Part shown: positions 10,801 to 20,300 of the stretch, piece by piece
Layout: each line of letters begins with the position of its first letter
Position numbering within the stretch: the stretch's first letter is position 1
Assembly (NCBI GenBank): GCA_024449915.1
Contig: JAMZAV010000111.1
Span: 248,001 to 312,000 of the forward strand
Reading direction: 5' to 3'
From: Sweltsa coloradensis
Lineage: Eukaryota > Arthropoda > Insecta > Plecoptera > Chloroperlidae
DNA: 64,000 nucleotides
Made by a program: the position numbers and the translations under genes
The notes under the pieces: model-generated
What the model was told of the DNA's origin: nothing
The model's database searches: none
What the model saw: the letters and a program-made list of their open reading frames with translations, nothing else

Positions 10801-10939
10801 GCGTGGGTTGTAAACTATGATGGAGGGGGGAGACAGACTTGATGTGTCGAGTACAATTATGGGGTTGTGTATTATTGCTTGACGTGTGAGGTTACGGGTA
10901 AATATCATGGGACTTTCTCTCATGAGGATAAGCAAGGGT

Positions 10940-10975
10940 TTCTGTGAGTTAGAGAGAGAGAGGGAGAGAGATTGA
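10940..10975. repeat. (GA)n tract
   Basis: Short purine repeat upstream of the candidate promoter; a longer (GA)n lies at 11503-11560. Such tracts can bind GAGA-type factors, but here this is only a possibility. Confidence 0.6.
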
Positions 10976-11021
10976 TTGTTGGTTTAAGACTTTATTATAT
11001 AACGACAGTGTTGGCTCGATA

Positions 11022-11245
11022 CTCATATCGGAAGGTCGAGGTCCAGGCCGGCAATCCTGACTGAAGGTTTTCCCCGAGGTTTTCCGCAGTCGTTAATACG
11101 AATGGACGGGGTTGAGCCCTTAAACAGCCCTCGGACATCCCTTTCCAATAGTCCTTTCCAATATACCTATTGAGCTACCTGAAGTGGGGCATGCATTGCA
11201 CCTTGGACAGGTTTCTCACGAAAAATTATTTTAAAACTCTATTAT
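11022..11245 (+). mobile_element. B-family SINE (tRNA-headed)
   Basis: Order of blocks: GTGTTGGCTCGA, GGCAATCCTGACTGAAGG, TTTTCCCCGAGGTTTTCC, GTCGTTAATACGAATG, ACAGCCCTCGGACATCCC, ACCTGAAG.GGGGCATGCATTGCACC, CAGGTTTCTCACGAAAAATTA. The tRNA part is decayed. The family recurs about ten times in the window. Confidence 0.75.
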
Positions 11246-11264
11246 AAGCGAAATTATGGCCAGC

Positions 11265-11456
11265 GTTACCGTCCGCGACACAAACGATTACGGCTCTGTT
11301 CCGAAGTGTATGGCTCTACGAGGACGTGTTTTTCGAATCCCGCATGACGAATTTTCTTATTGTCCTTTATCGTCATCTATCGCCACTCGTCTCGTCTCAA
11401 ATAGCCTTAGTGCATTAATAGAGACGATAAGCAACAGAAATCATCATAATTGAAAG
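11265..11456 (+). mobile_element. tRNA-headed SINE with C-type tail
   Basis: The head GTCCGCGACACAAACGATTA...TTCGAATCCCGCATG is followed by TCATCTATCGCCACTCGTCTCG, GCATTAATAGAGACGATAAGCAAC. It is the same family as the minus copies at 298 and 640, and its tail matches the 5S-headed SINEs. Confidence 0.7.
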
Positions 11457-11502
11457 ATAGAGAGACATAACTAGGCCTTATCTTTTAAACAATATAGTCG
11501 TA

Positions 11503-11503
11503 T

Positions 11504-11541
<38 letters not shown>

Positions 11542-11560
11542 GGAGAGAGAGAGAGAGAGG
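11503..11560. repeat. (GA)n microsatellite
   Basis: Nearly pure GA repeat, directly upstream (for the minus strand) of the Rab3 candidate promoter. Confidence 0.9.
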
Positions 11561-11624
11561 TTGAAATTAGCTGCGTTCCAGATTTCATCTCATGATTAAT
11601 CTCGGATAGTCTGCTGTGAGCCTG

Positions 11625-11652
11625 TGACGTCAGAATGTACTGAATGACGTCA
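11625..11652. promoter_or_regulatory. Two full CRE palindromes
   Basis: TGACGTCA at 11625-11632 and 11645-11652, 20 bp apart (about two helical turns). The palindrome is the CREB/ATF site. The pair lies about 0.9 kb upstream of the candidate Rab3 exon 1. Confidence 0.5.
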
Positions 11653-11875
11653 GTTCAATGGAAAACGTAGATGGCCAGAGTTGAATGGCACTGGTACGGG
11701 AGGATCCAAAAGAGGGAGCGAAGCTACTCAATCAACAGGTTGTCGAAGAATACAAAAATAAAATACTATCGGTGAGTTAATAATTTTGGGGTTTTGGTGG
11801 AGGCGCCGGGTCAAGGATTTTCAAACATTATGGTAGTATTCGGTTTTATCGGTGTGTCAACCTGAATAAAATAAA

Positions 11876-11975
11876 TGAAAAAAAATAATAAAAAATAATA
11901 AAATAATAAAATAAAAAAAAAAAGTAAAAAATAAATAAAAAAAAATAAATAAATAAAACAAAACAAAATAAATAA
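11876..11975. repeat. (AATAAA)-like A-rich tract
   Basis: A-rich low-complexity sequence continuous with the tail of the minus-strand A-family SINE that follows. Confidence 0.8.
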
Positions 11976-12168
11976 ACGTATTTAGATTCTATCAAATCAG
12001 TCACATAACTCAGTTTCAGTGGGGGACATTAAATTTAAAGCCGACTTAGCCAATCCTGTAGGCGCCGACACAATCGACAAGCGAACAATGACTTAACTGC
12101 AAACCGGCATACGTTGGAAACACCGATAAACCAAGCTGGACACGATTCCACCCGCGGTAAGGTAAGAT
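11976..12168 (-). mobile_element. A-family SINE, 3' half
   Basis: Minus strand. The tail (ATCAGTC..., GTGGGGGACATTAAA in + reading) and the block CAATCCTGTAGGCGCCGACAC are present, ending at the CGATTCCACCCGCGG block. The tRNA head is missing (5' truncated). Confidence 0.75.
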
Positions 12169-12189
12169 AGTAATATGCGACAAGTGTGG

Positions 12190-12360
12190 GGAGGAAAGGG
12201 GAATGGGGGTTCTAATTACCGTTGTCCTTGCAATCGTTCATATTGTTGTCGTCGTTGTCGTTGGGTGGTCGTCAAGCGTAAGGGAAGGGGTTCCCGATGA
12301 CGACTGCCAGAGCCCGCCTCTAGTTTTGGGTAGTTCACGTCTGTGCATACCCCAAACTCT
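12190..12360 (+). repeat. GTC-family interspersed repeat
   Basis: Contains TTGTCGTCGTTGTCGTTGG, GGTCGTCAAGCG, GATGACGACTGCCAGAGCC. The microsatellite part is short here. Same family as 1690 and 16265. Confidence 0.6.
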
Positions 12361-12554
12361 TTCCTCATGTAAAACTAAACGTCCCGAATACCCCCTCCCC
12401 CCTCCTCCCACTTATCCGCCTTGAAATCCCCTTGTCTAGTCCCCTGCTTAAGTCCGACACTTCAGACTGGCGGGGAATCCCAAATCTCTCAAGTGTAACA
12501 ATTGGATCTGTCGCTTTTAATGAAACTCGGTTGAAAACAAACGGCTTCAGAGGG

Positions 12555-13440
12555 ACAACCGAAAGTGTTGGCTCGAGCGTTAAGGCTGTGTGTTCACCAA
12601 AAACCAAAATCCAAAATATGCAAAAAAAAAAAAACAGTAGTTATAGAGTATGATCATTAATCACAGTCTTTTGAAAAGATCAAAATATATTTTTTTGATT
12701 TTTTTGGTCGATGCATTTTTCCTCTATTGCTACTTTTTTTTAACGATTTTTGGTGCTAAGTTTTTCCAAAAGTTTACCATTTGGATGGCTGATATTTTTA
12801 TTATAGCTTACACTCATCTTTGACCATAGAATGTGTTATTTTGAAATGTGTATCTTCAATACCTTACATTTTACAGTGTATTATATTTTCCGGTACTTTT
12901 GTGGTATTTGTACCGTCAAAAGAAAAAAAAGGAAGCTCTTAAGATACGAAAGCAATATATTTCAAAATACCACATTCTATAGTCAAAGATGAGTGTAAGC
13001 TACAATAAAAATATCAGACATCCAAATGGTATACTTTTGGAAAAACTCAGCACCAAAAATTGTTCAAAAAAGTAGCAATAGAGGAAAAATGCATCGACCA
13101 AAAAAATCAAAAAAATATATTTTGATCTTTTCAAAAGGCTGTAATTAATGATCATACTCTATAACTACGGTGTTATGTATATTTGGGATTTTGGTTTTTG
13201 GTGAACACACAGCCTTAAGCGCGCGACTTTGATACGGGAGGTCCCGGGTTCAAATCCCGTCGTGACTGGCAATCCTGACTGAAGTATTTCAGAGTCGTTT
13301 TTCTTAGTCGTCAATGTGCATGCAAGGGATTGTGTCCTCATAAACAGCCCTCGGACATCCCTTCACATATCCTATCCGCAACATACCTAGTTAGACACCT
13401 GAAGAGGGGCATGAACTGAACCCCAAAATTATTATATCAT
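12555..13440 (+). mobile_element. B-family SINE split by a palindromic insertion
   Basis: The left piece GTGTTGGCTCGAGCG (to 12579) and the right piece GCGCGCGACTTTGATACGGG.AGGTCCCGGGTTCAAATCCC onward (from 13219) join into one tRNA-like head when 12580-13218 is removed. The rest runs through GGCAATCCTGACTGAAG to ACCTGAAGAGGGGCATGAA. The insertion lies in the D-arm region of the tRNA-like head. Confidence 0.8.
12580..13218. mobile_element. Long-arm palindromic MITE bounded by TTAA
   Basis: Inverted arms of about 265 bp (12580-12847 and 12953-13218) around a roughly 105-bp centre. The ends are TTAA-GGCTGTGTGTTCACC, mirrored at the other side, with TTAA at 12580-12583 and 13215-13218. The host SINE shows where the empty site was. 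TTAA duplication is typical of piggyBac-type transposition. No coding capacity, so it would depend on a transposase elsewhere. Confidence 0.75.
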
Positions 13441-14016
13441 TAAATTAATGGGTGCTAGATTAAATAATATCTGATATTAATCTTGATATTATTAAAACTA
13501 TTCAATTTTACCACCTCCATCTCTGGTGAAACAAAAACAGTTTCATTCAGTTCCTCAACAATTTCAGAAAGTGGATAAGGCGAGTTTTGCATCAATGCGA
13601 CTCAATAACATTATTTAATATTATCTCTATCTTTATTATGAAACAGATCTCGCCCTTTGTCTAACACAACCCCTTCTAATTTAGGGATGGATTGAGGTTC
13701 ATTCTGTTGACGTGGACACTTGATATTATTGATTGTTTACCAACAGCACACAGCCTCAGAGCACAAACATACAATGATCGATTGTTCTGTTATCTCCCCC
13801 CCTTCCTCCCTTCTTTCATACCCGCCTGTCGTCGTCGTCGTTGTCAGCTGTTAATGGGATTTTTATCTCAGATCTCAGATCGGTTAGTTACCCACAAGGC
13901 GTTCTATTCACCTCCCTATACAGCCCTAATGATAACAAATTGCTTTATACGGGTTTTTTCTTCGTGAGGTACACAATGTAGGGTACACATTAGTATACCC
14001 TGCATGCCCCTATTCA
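13441..14016. other. No gene or element recognised
   Basis: AT-rich. The stretch TCGTCGTCGTTGTCAGCTG at about 13828 may be a scrap of the GTC family. Confidence 0.4.
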
Positions 14017-14221
14017 GGGCCACGATTCATGTTCATTTTATCCCGAGATATAGGTAGAATTAAGTGGGATAAGCGCGGGATATCTCCAAATGTTATTCAT
14101 GAAGACTTATCTCGCATTGCAAGGGGATAAGAAACTACGTAACTATTGTTGATTGCTTATCCCTCTTTTATCCCGTTTATATCGCCTTATCTCGGGATAA
14201 ACTGTACATGGATTGGGGCCC
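14017..14221. mobile_element. 205-bp MITE with about 35-bp TIRs
   Basis: The left end GGGCCACGATTCATGT..TTTATCCCGAGATA is mirrored at the right, ending TATCTCGGGATAAA..ACATGGATTGGGGCCC. The TIR also appears alone at 28308-28345. No coding capacity; superfamily not assigned. Confidence 0.75.
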
Positions 14222-14224
14222 AGG

Positions 14225-14358
14225 TGACTAACTATTAGGGTGTCAGGGTAATTGGCAAGGGAATGTCTGAGTGATGTGTAAGAAGACTCAAGCCAAGAAT
14301 TTGCCTTAACGACTGAAGAAAACCCTAGAAAAATCTTTCAATCAGGTTTGCCTTTACT
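14225..14358 (-). repeat. Degenerate B-family SINE fragment
   Basis: Blocks GGGAATGTCTGAGTG, AACGACTGAAGAAAACC and AAATCTTTCAATCAGG correspond to the B-family core on the minus strand but are strongly diverged. Confidence 0.5.
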
Positions 14359-14449
14359 GTGAAAATTTGTTACAATTAGGGAAAAATATAGTTTGCAATT
14401 CACAATCTAATTACAATTGCTTAATTTTTTGTTTAGCACTTAGAACTTG

Positions 14450-14855
14450 TTTTAACATTATTCTCCGCAAGCTCTCTGCTTCCAATGCAGATGGACCAGG
14501 GTTAGATTCCCACCTAAAGCTTGGACTCAAGTCCATCAGTTCTTGGCTTAGGAATGTGATGTAAACGGTGACTTTGGAGCCGTCCTTGCAACGAGGAACA
14601 TACAAAATTCCAAGTTTTTTTCGAATCAGCCTTGTTGTTGATTCTGGCACTGTCTACGGGTGGAATCGTGTCCACCTTGATTGATTGGTATTTCCTACTT
14701 AATTTTCCCTGTCCCTAGTTCGCCATTGTTCGCTCGTCGATGGTGTCAGCGCCTACAGGGTTGGCTCGGTCTGCTTTAAATGTAATGTCCCGCACTGAAA
14801 GTCAGTCATGTGAATGATTTGGTATAGACTCGAAAAACGAATGCATTTATTTAAT
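14450..14855 (+). mobile_element. A-family SINE, near full length
   Basis: The tRNA-like head with CTGCTTCCAATGCAGA (anticodon arm; loop reads CCA) and B-box GGGTTAGATTCCC is followed by the body GACTCAAGTCCATCAG, GTGACTTTGGAGCCGTCC, GATTCTGGCACTGTC, CGTCGATGGTGTCAGCGCC and the tail CACTGAAAGTCAGTCATG. About 400 bp; the tail is decayed relative to 54974-55372. Confidence 0.8.
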
Positions 14856-15230
14856 ATTTTAAAACGTTGTAAGCTAGACATTATTGTGCTTTAGAGATAG
14901 AAGGAAGACGTAGAATCCTCACATTCTTTCTGCTGGATGTGTTTAAAGTTGAACAGTCAAGTTTTAAATGTGGACGGGCATTTAGGCTATGTCTTCGGTG
15001 TCACGTTATCTTGCGTGTTCGGCTGATATAACTCAGCTCTCATTTACACGACTTATTCTAGTTCTGTGAGAGACAAAAGTCAAATAAAACAAGAATCAAG
15101 AACAAGGATTTAAAATGTAAGGTTGGAATCGATACTTGTCATACTGGATTGACGCTTTTAAGTTTGACATTTACTACAATCAATGTACTGGTAACATTGA
15201 AATCTTTAGAGATATTTAAATTTTTTAAGC
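14856..15230. other. No gene or element recognised
   Basis: AT-rich sequence between two SINEs. Confidence 0.4.
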
Positions 15231-15645
15231 TTGCGGTTTAGCCAAGGTCGCTAAGCCTGTTCCTCTTGAACACCGAAGTTAAGCAACTTTCGGGTATGGT
15301 CAGGGGGAGAATGGGTGAATGCTCTGCCCTGAGACACACGTACACCGCTGCAGATGGAGGGTTCGAGAGCTAGTGTAACGGCTTCGTTCTCCTCGACGTC
15401 TGCTCGGCAGTCCGGGCTAATGGAGGAATCTTTATGACTGTTAAGGTCACACAGTCCTTTCGGATGGGACGTTAAGCCGTTGGTCCCCGTGGTACTTTTC
15501 GAAAGGAGTAGGCTACGTGCACCGATACCGAGTTTCCCCTCCTCCCTTCTATTCATACTTCATCCTCATCTATCACCACTCATCTTCTCGAATATCCTTA
15601 CTGCATTAATATGAGACGTTGAGCAATTTAAAATCAATCAAATTA
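15231..15645 (+). mobile_element. 5S rRNA-headed SINE, copy 1 (diverged)
   Basis: The first 120 nt (15231-15350) have a 5S rRNA layout with GAAGTTAAGCAACTTTCGGGTATGGTCAGG (split reading: GAAGTTAAGCA, TCGGG, GGTCAG), i.e. the internal promoter region, and matching ends GCGGT/ACCGC. The body follows (GTAACGGCTTCGTTCTCCTC, TCGGATGGGACGTTAAGCCG, CGAAAGGAGTAGGCTACGTG) and then the C-type tail TCATCTATCACCACTCATC..GCATTAATATGAGACGTTGAGCAA. All four copies in the window are on the plus strand. Confidence 0.85.
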
Positions 15646-15661
15646 AATTAATTATGTTTAA

Positions 15662-15905
15662 ATAAGTTTTCGTGGGAAACCTGCCCAGGGTGCAATTCAT
15701 GCCCCTCTTAACTAGGTATGTTGGAGTTAGCACAATTGTGAAGGGATGTCCGAGGGCTGTTTAAGAGGACTCAATCCCTTCCATTCGTATTAACGACTGA
15801 GGAAAACCTCGGGAGAAACATTCAGTCAGGACTAGACTGAGTCAAACTCAGAACGTCCCGAATGAGAGTCAAGCGATTAGCGCTCGAGCCACCACTGTCG
15901 GTAAA
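15662..15905 (-). mobile_element. B-family SINE, near full length
   Basis: Minus strand, from the tail (TTTCGTGGGAAACCTGCCCAG in + reading) through GGGATGTCCGAGGGCTGTTT to the tRNA-like head with GCGCTCGAGCCACCACTGTCGG. The B-box region is partly disrupted by a local rearrangement near 15835-15860. Confidence 0.8.
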
Positions 15906-16264
15906 TCATTGTATGTGTCTGAACTCTTGCAGAAAGTAATGATGAATGATGATGATTACTACGCCTCCATTTCAATTGGGGAAGTTTGTATTTGTATAAA
16001 CTGTAAATCCTCGTGTTAGGAAGATATTTCAACTGATCAAAACAACATATATTCCAACTGCACACTAATATAGGCACTGAGGGACAGTTTCATGTCCACT
16101 GAACTCTTTCAAGCCAATTTTACCATGTTTAATGATCCGCCGAGCCAGCGACTCGAATCTACAACACTACTTAGTTATAGTTCTGTACGCTAGGCGATAG
16201 ATTCGCCTTAAGTGAGTGTCCAATAACGGACTATTTAAGCCTATTCGGATTAAAGGCGATCCAA
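15906..16264. other. No gene recognised; short tRNA-like scraps
   Basis: Contains CGAGCCAGCGACTCGAATCTACAAC near 16140, weakly tRNA-like. No intact unit. Confidence 0.35.
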
Positions 16265-16409
16265 TGGTCACAATGAGCCACTCTAGCCTAGGGGATTTGG
16301 GAAGGAAAGTCCCATTCTGGTCAGAACCTGCCACGGGTTGGGGGAGGAAAAGGTGGGGTTCTCACGTCGTGGTCGTCATCATCTTTGTCAGCGTCATTTT
16401 TTTACCATG

Positions 16410-16482
<73 letters not shown>

Positions 16483-16640
16483 GGGAGGTCGTCAAGGGGA
16501 TTGGTAGGGTCCCCCGCCTGTTAGAGCTCGCGTCTAGTTAATTAATGGGATTAGTATACTCACTGGGTACCATAGCTGATGTTTGAAAAATGGACTTTGT
16601 CTCTGTTCTCTTTCATCGTCTTTTACGATTGGCAGAGCCA
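16265..16640 (+). repeat. GTC-family repeat with long (GTC)n
   Basis: A leader with GAGCCACTCTAGCC, TGGTCAGAACCTGCCACGGG, GGGGTTCTCACGTCGTGGTC precedes a pure (GTC)n (about 16409-16483), then GGGGAGGTCGTCAAGGGG and a long 3' part ending TTTTACGATTGGCAGAGCC. It is the most complete plus-strand member. The poly-Ser or poly-Val reading frames across the GTC tract are artefacts of the microsatellite. Confidence 0.75.
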
Positions 16641-16794
16641 TGCTCTTGGCCTGTATCATTGCTGTGATCAGTTTTTGACTTGAACAATTTTAAATAATTA
16701 TATATCAGATATAATTACATATTAGATTCAAGATCTTTTGTACTAAATTGTTATCAAGATTTGGTCACAAGAATGAAGATTCGCGTTCGGTGGT

Positions 16795-16880
16795 TTCTTC
16801 CGCGAAAGTTCTTTCTTTTTTTCTTTCTTTTTTCCCTTTCTATTCCTTTTCTTTTTTCCTTTCGTTTTTTGCACCATTTT
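16795..16880. repeat. Pyrimidine-rich (TTTC)n-like tract
   Basis: Low-complexity TTC/TTTC sequence between two GTC-family copies. Confidence 0.7.
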
Positions 16881-16904
16881 TTTATATTTGATTCATTAAT
16901 TAAT

Positions 16905-17090
16905 AATCGTCGTCGGGGACCTTGCCCCCTTCCCTTGACGACCCCCCGGCGACGATGACAATGACACAACGAACGACGACAATGACAATGACGACCGCGA
17001 CGTGAGAAAACCCCACCCTTCCTCCCCTTACCCGTGGCTGGTTCTGACCAGCATGGGCTAGAGTGGCGCATAATGACCGAACGGTTGACG
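16905..17090 (-). repeat. GTC-family repeat, inverted copy
   Basis: In + reading: GACGACCCCCCGGCGACGATG, CGCGACGTGAGAAAACCCC, CGTGGCTGGTTCTGACCAGC, CTAGAGTGGC. This is the reverse complement of the 16265 leader, so the two copies face each other around 16640-16905. The GTC tract is reduced to interrupted CGACAATGAC units. Confidence 0.7.
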
Positions 17091-17109
17091 CGTCCAATCC
17101 AAATAAACT

Positions 17110-17325
17110 AACAAACATTAATTAATTGTTTTTAATATCCTTTTTATTTGTTACCAAGATTGTTGTGTTTTAATGCATTGTTGTTGTAATAAGCTTATTA
17201 CTGTGTCAAATATTTACTTAACTGTGGTTCATGGTTGTGTCTGCATCTATGTAATTAGATTTATTTAGTTGTCCTCCTTTGTAAATCAGTTTTTATAACT
17301 GAATAGGATAGACGTAAAAAAAAAA
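17110..17325 (+). mobile_element. Retroposon 3' end with hairpin tail (tail T)
   Basis: Blocks TAATGCATTGTTGTTGTAA, TGTGTCTGCATCTATG, TTTAGTTGTCCTCC, then AAATCAGTTTTTATAACTGA (a hairpin), AGGATAGACGT and an A-run. Full relatives are at 56355 (+) and 59500 (-), and a shorter one at 25190 (+). Probably the 3' end of a LINE or a SINE that mimics it. Confidence 0.65.
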
Positions 17326-17336
17326 AAAATGGCATT

Positions 17337-17445
17337 TACAAAAAACACATGCCTTATGCGGGATTCGAACCCTCGTCCTTTAAGAGGGTATGCTGAGGCT
17401 AGAACGGAGGCGAGTTTAAGCGCTCAGCTTTCTGGATTTTCCGGG
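17337..17445 (-). repeat. tRNA-like SINE head fragment
   Basis: The minus strand reads GGACGAGGGTTCGAATCCCGC, a perfect B box, in a tRNA-like context. No full cloverleaf is seen. A further related scrap (TTACGCTTCGGATCAGCGCTG) lies at 17950-17985. Confidence 0.5.
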
Positions 17446-17499
17446 TAAACGGTTTATAACACCATTATCAAATTTCACACTTACGTTTATAAAGAATAA

Positions 17500-17960
17500 A
17501 TCTATGTTATCCATTAAGCGTATTCCTAATTTAATTCATTGATTCTGAATTAAAATTTAGTGAAATCACCAAAATTTACTCAATTTTGGTCAACTTTGGG
17601 AATTTTTCAAGTTACAGATTTTTTTAAACTGAAATTTGCAAAATGGATATCAACGTTTAAATCAATGTGAACGCGCAGGTTAATGTGGTTTTATCGTAAG
17701 ATAAACGGTTTGGTGGGAATTTTCAGAATTGTAATCCATGTTTTGGATTTCCCTTATTTTCACGTTTTGGACTTACGTCTCGCAATGGATCTTTAAGGCT
17801 TATTTTGTGCAACCAATTAAGAATATCAATATAAAAGTACTTTATTTACATCCATTCAAAATTTGGTAATGTTATTACCAACCGTTCAGCAGGAATCATC
17901 AACACCTGTTTGCGCGCATTTGAGTTGGGCCAAGCTCAGCGTACCCTCTTACGCTTCGGA
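17500..17960 (+). repeat. Unclassified repeat R4, copy 1
   Basis: About 430 bp that recurs reverse-complemented at 53625-54070: GAAATCACC..AAATTTACTC, GTGAACGCGCAGGTTAATG, AGATAAACGGTTTGGTGGGA, CCAACCGTTCAGCAG and AAATTTGGTAATGTTATTACC. Both copies sit beside tRNA-like sequence. Confidence 0.65.
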
Positions 17961-18739
17961 TCAGCGCTGCTACCGTGGACAGCATCGGTTTCTCAAGACA
18001 ATATCGTTACAATAATATTAGGCGCGTGGCTATTCCACGATCAGTATCATAACTACCCACTTAGATAAAGTTAGGAAGTAACCCGCCTTCCCCTGCTGTA
18101 TTCCAACCAAGCGGTCAGCTAATTGTAGATATTCCCCCCGAGAAACTCCAGTAAAAGCTTTCACCACCAACACACATCACAAGAAAGTTATATATCAAGT
18201 TAATGAGAGGGTTGTGGTAGGCCCGGCCATTAGGCTTCTCCATTCACTTCTTGATGTAGAAACTTTAGTAGTGTGGCTTCTTAGCATGGACATTTACGAC
18301 TTGGGTAGGTGCGGGTTCGTGGCCTGGGGAGGGTTTTAACGTTTGCCAGCGGGAAATTTTTAAGTCCCCACTCCCCTTAAGTAATGTGCATATTTATCAT
18401 TTTAACGAGTAGCATTGTGGGGACGGATTCCTGTAGTTTAAAACCCTGAGTGATGCAGAGTTAGGGGTCAAGGCAAGAATTGTAAAAAAAGTCTTCCTGT
18501 ACTATAACCAAAAGGGTTAAACACAAAAGTGTACAGAAACGAAAACACAAATATTGTTAACTCCTGCTTGCTGGTTAAATGGAGTTTAATGTTAAGGGTA
18601 GGGATTAAAACCCTTTCAACCCCGAATTAAATTTTGTCTGAAACAAGAAAATTGCAATAAACCAATTCATTCCAGATTATTTTCTTAAAATTTTGGCATG
18701 TTTTTGGATATTTTATCACAATCAATCAATCAATTCAAT
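17961..18739. other. No gene or element recognised
   Basis: No open frame with domain character; ends in a short (TCAA)n run at 18718-18738. Confidence 0.4.
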
Positions 18740-19371
18740 TTAAGGGGAATCCCTAGACCCAAATATGATTTCTAAAGAATGCAGTAAAGACGTCTGAAAA
18801 GTAAGTAGAATGTAAGAGGGGCTTAATAAAAGAGCGGATTATTTTTTTGAAATTTTTTTGACGGGACATAACCTCAGAATCAACAATTGTATTCAAATTA
18901 CTGGAATCAGTTGCTCAAGTTCAAAATTGAATTTTTAGCAGCGGTTTTTGTATATTATTTCTACACTCCTTTATCTACAACCTAAATATAAGTATTATTG
19001 GTTTTATATGGTTTCGGGCGTTGCACGATTTTTTCCGTTAAACGGTACAAAATTTGAAATTGTACCGGCAGGCGAAAAAAATTGTGCAACGCAACAAACC
19101 ATATTCACCCAAAAATTATTTTATTTAGGTTGTAGATAAAGGAGTGTAAAAATAATATACAAAAAACCGCTGCTAAAAATTCAATTTTGAACTTGAGCAA
19201 CTGATTCCAGTAATTTGAATACAATTGTTGATTCTGAGGTTATGTCCCGCCAAAAAAATTTCAAAAAAATAATCCGCTCTTTTATTAAACCCCTCTTACA
19301 TTCTACTTACTTTTCAGACGTCTTTACTGCATTCTTAAGAAATCATATTTGGGTCTAGAGATTCCCCTTAA
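18740..19371. mobile_element. Near-perfect 630-bp palindromic MITE bounded by TTAA
   Basis: Arms of about 270 bp (18740-19010 and 19095-19371) differ at only a few positions. The ends read TTAAGGGGAATCCCTAGA, mirrored. The centre also folds: GTTGCACGATTTTTTCCG and CGAAAAAAATTGTGCAAC around GGTACAA..TTGTACC. TTAA lies at 18740-18743 and 19368-19371. The open frame at 18948-19139 is just the palindrome centre. Confidence 0.75.
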
Positions 19372-20040
19372 ATGCATTTTATTCCTGCAATATACAATAC
19401 ATCACGATTAAGGATTTTGAATAAAATCTTAGTTTTTAGTGCAAATTTTAATTTAAAGTGCATTCCTAAAACAAGATTTTTTCTGTGTTTTTTCAAATTT
19501 TAGATTTTTTGTATCTCAAATAACAGCAGTTGACCTACTTGAAATTTATTACTTTTCCGGGCCTAGCCAGATTTTTCCAGTTTTTAACCTTTTTGCAGAT
19601 ATTTTTTGCAGATTCAATGTTCTCTTAAAAAAATCGCTTTTCGTCCTATTGAATTGGAGGGGGGGGGGGAAAAATATTTATTTTTTATTTAAAAAAATAA
19701 AATAGAAATCAGGGTCATACTGAAAAACCAAAAATTTACCCGCACAAAAATTTAGAACTATCTGTTTCGATAATATGGCAACACCTGGTTAGAAAGGGAT
19801 ACTATTATATAGTTCGTTTTCGTTTTCACTACTCCAGTGAAGTATTCCACTCCGCCACCTGCAGACGTTATCATCTAACTCGCACACGCACTTCCGTTTC
19901 CCCTCTCTTATCACCACAGAGTTGGAAGTAGGACTGGACGTCGCGAGTACCTCAATGTTCTAGCACCTTGTTCTCCTACGTCACTGTGGCGAAAGATCTA
20001 GACTCCAGAGTTCGTTCCATTTTGAGCTGTGATCTGATCT
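19372..20040. other. No gene recognised
   Basis: AT-rich, with a poly-G run at 19663-19671. No element boundary found. Confidence 0.4.
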
Positions 20041-20044
20041 GGTT

Positions 20045-20300
20045 AATTACCGACAGTGTAGGCTCTCTGATTCGGGAGGTCTCGGGTTCAAATCCCGTCG
20101 AAATAGGCAATCCTGACTGAATTTTTTTCCGAGGTTTTCCTAAGTCGTTAATGCAAATACAAGGGATTGTCATCTTAAACAGCCCTCGGTAATCCCTTCA
20201 CAATTGTCCTATCCGCAAGATACCTATAGTTAAACACCTGAAGAGGGACATGCATTGCACCATTTGGACAAGTTTCCGACGAAAAATATTATTATTACTC
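20045..20300 (+). mobile_element. B-family SINE with intact B box
   Basis: The head CGACAGTGTAGGCTCTCTGATTCGGGAGG continues into GGTTCAAATCCCGTCG and the full body to GGACAAGTTTCCGACGAAAAATATTATTATTA. The D-arm is shortened. Confidence 0.8.

Noticed and set aside
16216..16541. Open frames with polyserine or polyvaline
   Set aside because: They are readings of the (GTC)n tract inside a dispersed repeat; not conserved in other copies.
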